Assembly (NCBI RefSeq): GCF_029625315.1
Contig: NZ_CP121110.1
Location: 4,430,501 to 4,494,500 of the forward strand
Direction: 5' to 3'
Origin: Flavobacterium ginsengisoli
GTDB lineage: Bacteria; Bacteroidota; Bacteroidia; Flavobacteriales; Flavobacteriaceae
Length of the DNA: 64,000 nt
The notes beneath the pieces are model-generated. The model saw only the letters and a program-made list of their open reading frames with translations, did not search any database and was not told the origin of the DNA. A program made the translations under genes and the position numbers. Below, piece by piece: positions 18,941-26,357 of this stretch (its first letter is position 1; the number at the start of each line of letters is the position of its first letter).

Positions 18941-19015
18941 TCGGGGTGGCAGGATTCGAACCTGCGGCCTCCTGCTCCCAAAGCAGGCGCGATAACCAGG
19001 CTACGCTACACCCCG
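18941..19015 (-). tRNA. tRNA-Pro (anticodon TGG)
   Basis: 75 bases. Acceptor CGGGGTG pairs with CACCCCG plus discriminator A. The D arm GCG...CGC, the anticodon stem CCTGC/GCAGG with loop TTTGGGA (anticodon TGG) and the T arm GCAGG-TTCGAAT-CCTGC are all good. CCA is not encoded. It is transcribed towards the GIY-YIG gene and has its own terminator. Confidence 0.95.
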
Positions 19016-19192
19016 AAGATGTAATTTTTGTTGTAGTGCCCGAAAGCGGATGCAAAGATATAAATAAATTTGATTTGTAAAAGAAAAAAAGGAAAATAAA
19101 TAAAACTTATTTTAAGATAGCTATTTCAGATTTATTTTCGAGGTTATTTTTTATAATAAAGTTTACATTTGCAACTCAAAAAAACTATTACT

Positions 19193-20140
19193 ATGTCAAA
19201 TACAATCGAAAAAATTAAATGCCTTATTATAGGTTCTGGTCCTGCAGGTTATACTGCGGCTATTTATGCGGCTAGAGCTAACATGAATCCAGTATTATAT
19301 CAAGGAATGCAGCCTGGTGGTCAGTTGACTACGACTAATGAGGTTGAGAACTTTCCAGGTTATGTTGATGGAGTAACAGGGCCTGAAATGATGATTCAGT
19401 CGCAAGAACAAGCAAAACGTTTTGGTGCAGACATTCGTGACGGATGGGCAACAAAAGTTGATTTTTCTGGAGATATTCATAAAGTTTGGATTAATGATAC
19501 AATCGAATTACACTGCGAAACTGTAATTATTTCTACAGGTGCTTCGGCTAAATATTTAGGATTGCCATCAGAACAACACTATTTAAATATGGGTGGTGGA
19601 GTTTCTGCTTGTGCAGTTTGCGACGGATTCTTCTACAGAAATCAAGATGTTGTTATTGTTGGAGCAGGAGATTCTGCTTGTGAAGAAGCACATTACTTAT
19701 CTAAACTTTGTAAAAAAGTAACAATGTTGGTTAGAAGTGAAAAGTTTAGAGCTTCTAAAATTATGGAAGAGCGTGTTCGTAAAACCGAAAACATTGAGAT
19801 TTTAATGAACCATGATACAGTTGAAGTTCTTGGAGATAATAATGTAGTTCATGCTATTAAAGCATTAAATAAAACTACGGGAGAAACTATCGAAATTCCT
19901 GCAACTGGTTTCTTCGTAGCAATTGGACACAAACCAAATACAGATATCTTTAAAGATTATATCACATTAGATGAAACAGGTTACATCGTAAATACTCCAG
20001 GAACATCTAAAACAAATGTTGATGGTATTTTCGTAGCTGGTGATGCCGCTGATAATGTATACCGTCAAGCAATTACTGCTGCAGGTACAGGATGTATGGC
20101 TGCATTAGATGCAGAAAGATATTTAGCTTCTAAAGAATAA
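19193..20140 (+). CDS. trxB: Thioredoxin-disulfide reductase
   Basis: FAD/NADPH enzyme that reduces thioredoxin. 315 residues from ATG at 19193; an earlier in-frame start at 19169 lies almost on the promoter and is rejected. FAD motif CLIIGSGPAGYTAAIYAARA, redox-active CAVCDG near residue 143, NADPH motif VVIVGAGDSACEEAHYL, and the closing VDGIFVAGDAADNVYRQAITAAGTG. A -7 box TACATTTG lies at 19164-19171, giving a leader of about 15 bases. Confidence 0.97.
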   Translation: MSNTIEKIKCLIIGSGPAGYTAAIYAARANMNPVLYQGMQPGGQLTTTNEVENFPGYVDGVTGPEMMIQSQEQAKRFGADIRDGWATKVDFSGDIHKVWINDTIELHCETVIISTGASAKYLGLPSEQHYLNMGGGVSACAVCDGFFYRNQDVVIVGAGDSACEEAHYLSKLCKKVTMLVRSEKFRASKIMEERVRKTENIEILMNHDTVEVLGDNNVVHAIKALNKTTGETIEIPATGFFVAIGHKPNTDIFKDYITLDETGYIVNTPGTSKTNVDGIFVAGDAADNVYRQAITAAGTGCMAALDAERYLASKE

Positions 20141-20207
20141 TTTTAGTTTAAAGCTTTCCAGTTTTAGGTTTCAAGACTGTTGGAGCGTTTAAAACTTTGC
20201 ATAAAAA

Positions 20208-20236
20208 AATCCCAATTTTAATTGGGATTTTTTTTA
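20208..20236. terminator. Bidirectional terminator between trxB and a convergent gene
   Basis: AAATCCCAATT-TTA-AATTGGGATTT flanked by A-runs on the left and T-runs on the right, so it can serve both trxB and the convergent gene ending at 20238. Confidence 0.85.
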
Positions 20237-20237
20237 A

Positions 20238-20756
20238 TTATTTTTTGATTGTTTCTAACCTTCTTAGTTTGTCAGACATTGTTTTTCCTGTCGCAATTAA
20301 AGTGTCATGATGATTAATGGTTATTAACCATTCATATTTTTTGGATACTATATAAAGATCACTAAACCAACTCTCACCAATAATGATTTGTATTGTTTTT
20401 ATTTTTCCTTCGTAAAACCAAAATTTATCACTTTCATTAATTGTTTCGTTAACTATGTACCAGACATTTTCTTCTTCGTCAACTAATTTATCAAGATAAT
20501 TTTCAGGACGTTGAGCTAAATTTGAAAGTGCAAATGTATCGAGTTTAAAATCGGTCCAAATCCAAGCTGGCTTTTTGTTAGAATGCGATAAATTGCAGAA
20601 AATATTAATTATATTATTTTCAATTTTTTCCCAATTTTCATTTGTTGATAAAGGGCGAAAATCTTCTTTAGAAATTTCTTTTTTGGTAATTATATTGGCT
20701 ATTTCGGCTCTTAAATTACTCCAGTTTTTTCTAAGTAAACTTCTTTCTTTTCGCAT
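20238..20756 (-). CDS. Uncharacterised cytosolic protein
   Basis: 172 residues without signal peptide or membrane segment. The N-terminal third is basic and helical (LLRKNWSNLRAEIANIITKK). The C-terminal part is rich in aromatics: KPAWIWTDFKLDTF, ENVWYIVNETINESDKFWFY, FSDLYIVSKKYEWLITIN, ending HHDTLIATGKTMSDKLRRLE. The WxVNE-type aromatic pattern resembles small YxiF/immunity-like proteins, but I do not recognise a family with certainty. It may be transcribed alone; the neighbouring adhesin operon ends 44 bases upstream of its start on the same strand. Confidence 0.6.
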   Translation of the reverse strand: MRKERSLLRKNWSNLRAEIANIITKKEISKEDFRPLSTNENWEKIENNIINIFCNLSHSNKKPAWIWTDFKLDTFALSNLAQRPENYLDKLVDEEENVWYIVNETINESDKFWFYEGKIKTIQIIIGESWFSDLYIVSKKYEWLITINHHDTLIATGKTMSDKLRRLETIKK

Positions 20757-20800
20757 CTTGTAAAAAATCAGATGATTTTATAAAACCTAATCTACTTAAT

Positions 20801-21635
20801 TTACTTAATCTTTTTAAGCAACTTCGCTTCTTCAGAAAAACGCGTAAGCTGTATTGCTGGATTTCCGTAAAGAGAAATTTCTGCTTTGTCACCTATTGCT
20901 AAAGAAAGTGTAGTTTCGGCTAGAATACTTCCAATAGCAGAACTTTCAGCAGTTACATTTGCTTCTTTCAAAGTAAATTTTACTCCCGTAAAAACAGAAT
21001 TATTGTCTAATCTAATAGTTGCTTTTTCAGCAATACCTTCTATCGCAAGCATTTGCTTTTTGATATAAATCACATTTGAATTTTATAGCAGAAACTAAAG
21101 ATTTAACAACTGCATTTTTGCTCAACTGTAAGATTCCGTCTTCTGCTTTTAAATTTAATTCTGTCCTTGTTTTATCATCTGCTATAAGAGTGAATTTTTT
21201 AGAATTTACATTCAAAAATAGTTTAGAAAAGTCAAGGCAATTCATTGTGATGTCATCTAAATGCAGTTCTTGAATAGCATAAACAACGGCTTCATTTTTA
21301 GTAATTACTTTTTTTAACGATTTAGTATAAGTAACTTTTACAGATAATTTCTTGAAAATAGTAGATTCTTTATTAGTATATAATCGAAGCGTTTTTTCTC
21401 TTAAATCCATTCCTACAATATCGTGCAGGTTATCATCGGCTTCGATTTTGATTGCATTTTTTTCTCCCTCTTCCAAGTAAACTTCCAGGTTATCGTCGAC
21501 TTCAAGAGCGTCAAAACTTCCAATTTCTTGTAATGAGGTGGTAACGATTTTAGAACCTTTTATTTTTTCTCTTTTTTGTGCAAAAGTCAAGGTTGTAACA
21601 AATAATAATAAGAGCAGCGCTGTACTTTTTTTCAT
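20801..21635 (-). CDS. Head-GIN/DUF2807 exported protein (+1 frameshift at 21045-21050)
   Basis: About 277 residues after repair. Signal peptide KKSTALLLLLFVTTLTFAQ from ATG at 21635. DUF2807 beta-solenoid features: IGSFDALEVDDNLEVYLEEG, IKIEADDNLHDIV, LKKVITKNEAVVYA, ELNLKAEDGILQLS and, past the break, ATIRLDNNSVFTGV. Unrepaired, the frame stops near 21027. Removing one base at GCAAGC (plus strand) gives the continuous QKANAAIEGIAEKATIR. These proteins are thought to be envelope-associated adhesin-like solenoids; no activity is known. Last gene of the PadR-PspC-GIN operon. Confidence 0.83.
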
Positions 21636-21718
21636 TAATTCTAGATTTGATTTTGACAAATATAAAAAAATCATCCACTTTTGATGAATGATTTCTTTTA
21701 TATTTAACAGTTGTTTGT

Positions 21719-22453
21719 CTAGCTTTTGCTAACGCTTCCTCCAGAAGTTTCAGATTTTTCAACTTTTTTTGGATTACCGCTGTAGTTTACATTTCCACCG
21801 CTAGAAGCTTCTGCTTTTAGACTCAAGATTGGGTGTACAGAAACTGTTCCGCCGCTAGAAGCATCTGCATGAATATCATTCGCCATTAATTCCTCAGCAT
21901 CAATACTTCCACCGCTTGAAACAGATGCGTTAAGGCTTAATGCTTTACCTTTAATTTCTATAGAACCAGCACTTCCTGTATCTATTGAAATTCTATCCGA
22001 TTCAATATTCATATCCATTGATGCGGCGCTAGAAAGTTCCAAAGTAATATCTTCACCATGAATAAGTCCGCTAGTTTCAACAGTTGATGCGCTAGAAGCT
22101 TCAATTCTATTAATTGCAGGCATTTTTACCGTTACCTTTTTTGACGTAATGTTACGGAAAGAGCTGTATTTACATTCAATAATAAGAGTTCCGTTTTCTA
22201 CTCGAGTAACAATTTCTTTTTGAAGATTATCGTCGGCTTCAACTGTAATTTCTGTTTGGTCAGATTGCTGAATAACTAGATCGATAGCATTGCTTACAGA
22301 GATATTTTTAAACTCTCCATTAACGGTTCTTTTTTCTGTTGTAACATTTCCGCTTCCTTCAATTGCATTCATGTTAAAGTTGCATGAAGCAAATAATAAA
22401 GCCGTAATAGTTATAATTATAAATTTCGTAATATGAATGATTATTTTTATCAT
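21719..22453 (-). CDS. Head-GIN domain lipoprotein (DUF2807)
   Basis: 244 residues. Hydrophobic leader FIIITITALLFASC with a lipobox Cys near residue 24, then a repetitive beta-solenoid: ISVSNAIDLVIQQSDQTEI, VEADDNLQKEIVT, IEASSASTVETSG, LELSSAASMDMNI and the C-terminal SSGGxV/SSGGSI ladder. Each turn alternates Ser/Ala/Gly-rich strands. It is probably anchored in the outer membrane. It follows the PspC-domain gene by 41 bases on the same strand, so the pair probably act in one envelope-stress or surface unit. Confidence 0.88.
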   Translation of the reverse strand: MIKIIIHITKFIIITITALLFASCNFNMNAIEGSGNVTTEKRTVNGEFKNISVSNAIDLVIQQSDQTEITVEADDNLQKEIVTRVENGTLIIECKYSSFRNITSKKVTVKMPAINRIEASSASTVETSGLIHGEDITLELSSAASMDMNIESDRISIDTGSAGSIEIKGKALSLNASVSSGGSIDAEELMANDIHADASSGGTVSVHPILSLKAEASSGGNVNYSGNPKKVEKSETSGGSVSKS

Positions 22454-22494
22454 GGTTTAGTTAATTTTGATTATCACTCCGTTTTTATCAGTAG

Positions 22495-24213
22495 TTAGTC
22501 TTCCTTTAGTTTTTTTCCGTTTAAAACTTCTTTTCCGTTAATTTTAACCGAAACTTCTTTTATAGTGTCAGCAGGATCAATTTTAGCATCATTAATTGCT
22601 TCATTAACATCTTCGTTGATACTATCGTAGTCAATTTCATCATTGTTTTCATCAGCAGGACAGTTTAAACATTTTACTTTAGCCCCGATAACTTTATAGT
22701 TGTAATCTCCTTTATAATTTAATTCGAAGAAATTGTCATCTGAATTGTAATAATCTCTAACAGATGAGTCTGGTTTAATTAGTTGTCCTTCTGGAAGATA
22801 AAGGTAAATATCAACTTCTTGACCTCTAAATTTATTTTTAACATCTGTCAGAAAATAGTTATCCAAAATTAAATGATTTCCGTTAACTTGAAACTTGTAA
22901 TTAATTTTTTCTGCTCTTTTTTTAGCATTTGTAAAAGAGTTTCCTCTTGCACTTTTTTCGATCTGCATAAATGGAGTCGACTCGTCTGTATGCAATACAT
23001 GTATACGTACATCATTAGAATAAATCAGTTCATTGTTTGCAGAATCTTGTACAAATTCAAATTCTCTATAGTGGTTCAAGCTTTTTGTATAGTAATCATT
23101 ATACTTGAATTTAATGTATAAAGTATCAGTTGGTTTAATTGCTAGAACTTTTTTCTCTACTACTTTATTATCATATGAAATTTCAGTAGCCTGTTTGATT
23201 CCAATACTAGTAAGAATTGCAATAGATATAATCCAAAGAGCTAAAAGCGTGTATTTTGTAATATTCCCGATTGATTTTAAATTTGGAGATAACAATTTAA
23301 ATCCTAAAAGTGTTAAGAAGAAAAATGGAATTCCAATTGCAAAGAACATTAATAATCCAAATGACCAAAGCGGATATTCTGTAAAGTTTCCTGCTTCAAT
23401 AAAATTTTGCCAAGGGAAATCGATAAAAATGTTAGTTCCTAGAGTAAATACCCCAATCAATAACATAATCAAAGTTGAAAGTCCTGCTATAATTAGAATC
23501 ACACCTAAAAACTTAGCAAAAATTTTAAAAACCGTCATGACAAAGTCTCCAAATGAACTACTTATTCTCTCAGCTCCCGACTTTACTTGGTTTCCCATTT
23601 TATCATAATCTGCATTTTTGAATTTTTCAGAAAGCGTATCAATTTCTTCACGAACTTTTTTTTCGATGTTCGAAATCGTTACTGGCTCTCCTGTCATTTC
23701 TAATTTTTCAGAAGTTGTAACAGCTTCAGGAGTTACAATCCAAAGAACGAAATAAGCTAAGATTCCTGTTCCAAAACCTGCAAAAACGAAGATTAAGAAT
23801 ATGATTTTAATCCAAACAGCGTCAATTCCAAAATAATGTCCTAAACCTGTTGCTACACCACCAATCATACCTTTTTCTTTATCGCGATATAATTTTTTGT
23901 GTTTTCTTGGGCCGTAATTATTGAAAGATTGGTTTGCGTTTTCTTCATCTTCAATTCGGTAATCTTCTGGCTGACCCATTACTGCAATCACTTCGTCAAC
24001 ATCTTTCAGTCCAACAACATGTTTTTCGCTTTTTTGTTTTTCTGTCAACAATTCAGAAACACGCATTTCGATATCTTTAATAATTTCATCTTGACCAGAA
24101 GAGTTGTTAAGTGATCGTTTTATAGCGTCAAAGTAGCGTGTCAATTTTAAGTATGCATCTTCATCGATGTGAAAAAACATCCCGCCTAAGTTAATATTTA
24201 CTGTTTTGTTCAT
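22495..24213 (-). CDS. PspC domain-containing membrane protein
   Basis: 572 residues. The first ~100 residues are cytosolic and include INLGGMFFHIDEDAYLKLTRY and EVIAVMGQPEDYR, seen in flavobacterial PspC proteins. The PspC domain follows (KLYRDKEKGMIGGVATGLGHYFG plus a hydrophobic pair), then four or five more membrane helices and a ~200-residue C-terminal domain with CLNCPADENND. In other bacteria PspC senses envelope stress with PspA and PspB. Here the PadR regulator 3 bases upstream probably controls the operon and the two downstream GIN proteins may be its outer-surface output; that is inference. Confidence 0.87.
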   Translation of the reverse strand: MNKTVNINLGGMFFHIDEDAYLKLTRYFDAIKRSLNNSSGQDEIIKDIEMRVSELLTEKQKSEKHVVGLKDVDEVIAVMGQPEDYRIEDEENANQSFNNYGPRKHKKLYRDKEKGMIGGVATGLGHYFGIDAVWIKIIFLIFVFAGFGTGILAYFVLWIVTPEAVTTSEKLEMTGEPVTISNIEKKVREEIDTLSEKFKNADYDKMGNQVKSGAERISSSFGDFVMTVFKIFAKFLGVILIIAGLSTLIMLLIGVFTLGTNIFIDFPWQNFIEAGNFTEYPLWSFGLLMFFAIGIPFFFLTLLGFKLLSPNLKSIGNITKYTLLALWIISIAILTSIGIKQATEISYDNKVVEKKVLAIKPTDTLYIKFKYNDYYTKSLNHYREFEFVQDSANNELIYSNDVRIHVLHTDESTPFMQIEKSARGNSFTNAKKRAEKINYKFQVNGNHLILDNYFLTDVKNKFRGQEVDIYLYLPEGQLIKPDSSVRDYYNSDDNFFELNYKGDYNYKVIGAKVKCLNCPADENNDEIDYDSINEDVNEAINDAKIDPADTIKEVSVKINGKEVLNGKKLKED

Positions 24214-24216
24214 GAC

Positions 24217-24549
24217 TTATTGATTTTGATTGGTGATTAGATTTACGGCGTCAGATAATTCTGTCCAAGTGCCGCTAAGTTCGTTTAAAAAAGTTTGTCC
24301 TATTTCGGTTAATCCATAATATTTTCGTGGCGGCCCTGAGGTCGATTCTTCCCAGCGATAATTTAGTAAACCGTCATTTTTTAATCTAGTTAACAACGGG
24401 TAAACGGTTCCTTCTACAACTAGTAATTTTGCGTTTTTTAAAGTGTCTAATATTTCAGATGTATATGCGTCTTTTTCTTTTAGAACAGATAAGATGCAAA
24501 ACTCAAGAACACCTTTGCGCATCTGTGCTTTTGTGTTTTCAATGTTCAT
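24217..24549 (-). CDS. PadR family transcriptional regulator
   Basis: 110 residues. Winged helix with the family pattern AQMRKGVLEFCILSVLKEKD, YTSEILDTLKNAKLLVVEGT, VYPLLTRLKNDGLLNYRWEE and SGPPRKYYGLTEIGQTFL. First gene of the PadR-PspC-GIN-GIN operon with 3 bases to pspC. PadR repressors usually respond to small ligands or envelope stress and autoregulate. No clear dyad operator was picked out upstream. Confidence 0.93.
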   Translation of the reverse strand: MNIENTKAQMRKGVLEFCILSVLKEKDAYTSEILDTLKNAKLLVVEGTVYPLLTRLKNDGLLNYRWEESTSGPPRKYYGLTEIGQTFLNELSGTWTELSDAVNLITNQNQ

Positions 24550-24589
24550 AATTTCATTTTGTTTTTTTTTGATTGAACAATTCGTTTTT

Positions 24590-24621
24590 TGATTGATGAT
24601 TGATGATTGATGATGATTGAT
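24590..24621. repeat. Short tandem repeat GATTGAT/GATGATT
   Basis: About 4.5 copies of a 7-base unit (TGATGAT / GATTGAT) directly upstream of the padR gene. Slippage here could change spacing in the padR promoter region. The rest of 24550-24670 holds nothing else recognisable. Confidence 0.6.
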
Positions 24622-24670
24622 TTGTCTATAACCTTTAACCTTTTTAGTTAGACTGAGCGAACTCGAAGTC

Positions 24671-25151
24671 TTACTTTACAAAAGGAATCGTAAGAGGATA
24701 TTTATATAATTCTCCGTTTGAAGCTTTTATTGAAGCATAAATCACTAAAAAAAATTCAACAAATTTCAAAACTGCAAAAAGAACGACTGCTGTAATTCCG
24801 ACACTTAAAATTCCAATGTTTGCTTGAATGTTGAAATTTCTGATTACAAAATCGTCGTCATTAAAGACAGCTTCTATTGGAAGATTCTGCAAGAAAACTG
24901 TAATAAAGATTGGAATAGCAATAAGTGCTAAAATTAAAGAGTAAAGCAAAATGCTTAACTGAAAGTTCAAAGCCTGTTTTCCGTGATGATCTGCAAATTC
25001 AGATTTGTCTTTGTAACTAGTCCAAATTATTAGCGGAAAAATATAGTTCCCAAACGGAATTATATATTGGCTTAAAGTACTCAAATGAGTAAATGCTTGC
25101 TGTATTCTTTTCTGATGTTTTTTCCATGATTAGTGGTGATGTTGTTTCCAT
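24671..25151 (-). CDS. DUF4870 membrane protein (+1 frameshift at 25095-25100)
   Basis: About 159 residues after repair. The family motif THLSTLSQYIIPFGNYIFP is followed by HHGKQALNFQLSILLYSL and two or three membrane helices, ending YKYPLTIPFVK. Without repair the only start is TTG at 25084, which would cut off the conserved THL. Removing one base of plus-strand GCTTGC gives an ATG-started N-terminus ending EKNTAAFTHLSTL (ATG 25151, or 25127 as a second choice). Function unknown; it is common beside PspC/GIN genes in flavobacteria. Confidence 0.82.
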
Positions 25152-25334
25152 GATTAAAAGTATATAGTAATTTCTTATGCAAATATATGGCTAAAAAACA
25201 GTATCTTGTTTTGCATAGTACTAATTATTAACAAAAATTTAACAAATTTAAAACTATGAAATTGACTTTAAATTGTTGAGAATCACTCGAAAGTCTTATG
25301 TTTATTGGCTTCGTTTTGTTAAGTTAATAATTTA

Positions 25335-25364
25335 TTGTGCGTGCATAGTTTTTTTGTATTTTTA
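25335..25364 (+). promoter_or_regulatory. Bacteroidota-type promoter of the DUF4442 gene
   Basis: TTG at 25335-25337, a 19-base spacer, then TATTTTTA at 25357-25364, one mismatch from TANNTTTG. The gene starts 18 bases later. Confidence 0.6.
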
Positions 25365-25382
25365 CATAAAAAAATAAATCAT

Positions 25383-25835
25383 ATGGCACTTTCGGTATCA
25401 AAACTTAATAAATTCGTCTTATTCAAATTGCCTTCTGCATACTTTTGCGGAGTGCGAGTAAAAGACATCAACGATAGTAGTTGTACAGTTACAGTGAAGC
25501 ACAGATGGATCAATCAAAATCCGTTTAACTCAATGTACTTTGCGGTTCAAGCCATGGCGGCAGAGTTAACAACTGGAGCTTTGGTAATTTCTCAGATTCA
25601 ACAGAGCGGTAGAAAAATCTCTATGTTAGTAGCCAACAACAAAGGAAACTTTACAAAAAAAGCAACTGGAAGAATTACATTTGTTTGCAACGATGGCCAT
25701 TTAATTGCCGATGCTATAAAAAGAACAATTGAAACTGGAGAAGGACAGACATTCTGGATGAAATCTATTGGAACAAATGAAGAAGGTGTTCAGGTTTCTG
25801 AAATGGATTTTGAATGGAGTATTCGAGTGAAATAA
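25383..25835 (+). CDS. DUF4442 hotdog-fold thioesterase-like protein
   Basis: 150 residues from ATG at 25383; an in-frame start 16 codons upstream falls inside the -35/-10 region and is rejected. Hotdog features are the central helix motif HRWINQNPFNSMYFAVQAMAA with NPF-N-MYFA, followed by AELTTGALV, then the beta sheet ISMLVANNKGNFTKKATGRI. Related to PaaI/YiiD-type acyl-CoA thioesterases; the thioester substrate is unknown. It ends at a clear terminator. Confidence 0.85.
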   Translation: MALSVSKLNKFVLFKLPSAYFCGVRVKDINDSSCTVTVKHRWINQNPFNSMYFAVQAMAAELTTGALVISQIQQSGRKISMLVANNKGNFTKKATGRITFVCNDGHLIADAIKRTIETGEGQTFWMKSIGTNEEGVQVSEMDFEWSIRVK

Positions 25836-25872
25836 TTATTTCGTTCAATCTATATCTATTTTAATATAGAAG

Positions 25873-25908
25873 TAAAAGCAATAAATTTTTTATTGCTTTT
25901 TTTATTTT
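25873..25908 (+). terminator. Terminator of the DUF4442 gene
   Basis: AAAAGCAATAAA pairs with TTTATTGCTTTT, followed by seven T in a row. Confidence 0.85.
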
Positions 25909-25964
25909 TTGACCTCACTATATTTATTATATCTGAATTTTTTAGCTCAAAAAACAAAACTTAA

Positions 25965-25994
25965 TTGTTAAGTTGTTAAAAATCAGTACCTTTA
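25965..25994 (+). promoter_or_regulatory. Likely promoter of the giant surface protein gene
   Basis: TTG at 25965-25967, exactly 19 bases, then TACCTTTA at 25987-25994 (TANNTTTG with one mismatch). It lies about 360 bases before the start codon, which implies a long leader. Confidence 0.5.
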
Positions 25995-26194
25995 CAGTTG
26001 CTATAGTTATGGTTTTATCAAAATCTTCCAATACAATTGTTCACATTCTTTAAATTACTACAAGCCTATATTTGAAAATTGTTTTTCTAACTTATAAAGC
26101 CTATTTTTTTTGTAAGTTATTATTTATTTTTTTGATTTTTTACAATTTTACTGCTCTCAGAAGGTAAAAAGATGTCTCTATTTAATATTCTTTA

Positions 26195-26264
26195 GACGAT
26201 TAGAGGTAAAACAAATCGTCAAACTAAAAAGAAATTTGCGACTGTCTAAAAACAATTTAGACAG
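26195..26264 (+). other. Two hairpins in the long leader of the giant gene
   Basis: GACGATT (26195-26201) pairs with AATCGTC (26214-26220). CTGTCTAAA (26242-26250) pairs perfectly with TTTAGACAG (26256-26264) over a 5-base loop. Neither has a T tail, so they are not simple terminators. The remainder of 25909-26357 is AT-rich with no other feature seen. Confidence 0.5.
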
Positions 26265-26357
26265 AAGATAAACACTAAAAGCAAATATAAAGCAGAATAA
26301 TTGATTTTATAACACATTGAGCTGTTGTAAATATTTGTTTTTAATAAATACATATTT

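Noticed and set aside
18472..19024. Small reading frames across the tRNA region (e.g. the SGWQDSNLRP type on the plus strand and its minus-strand counterpart)
   Set aside because: They are translations of tRNA-Pro, its degenerate copy and the terminator hairpins. Such frames are annotated widely in flavobacteria and are artefacts.
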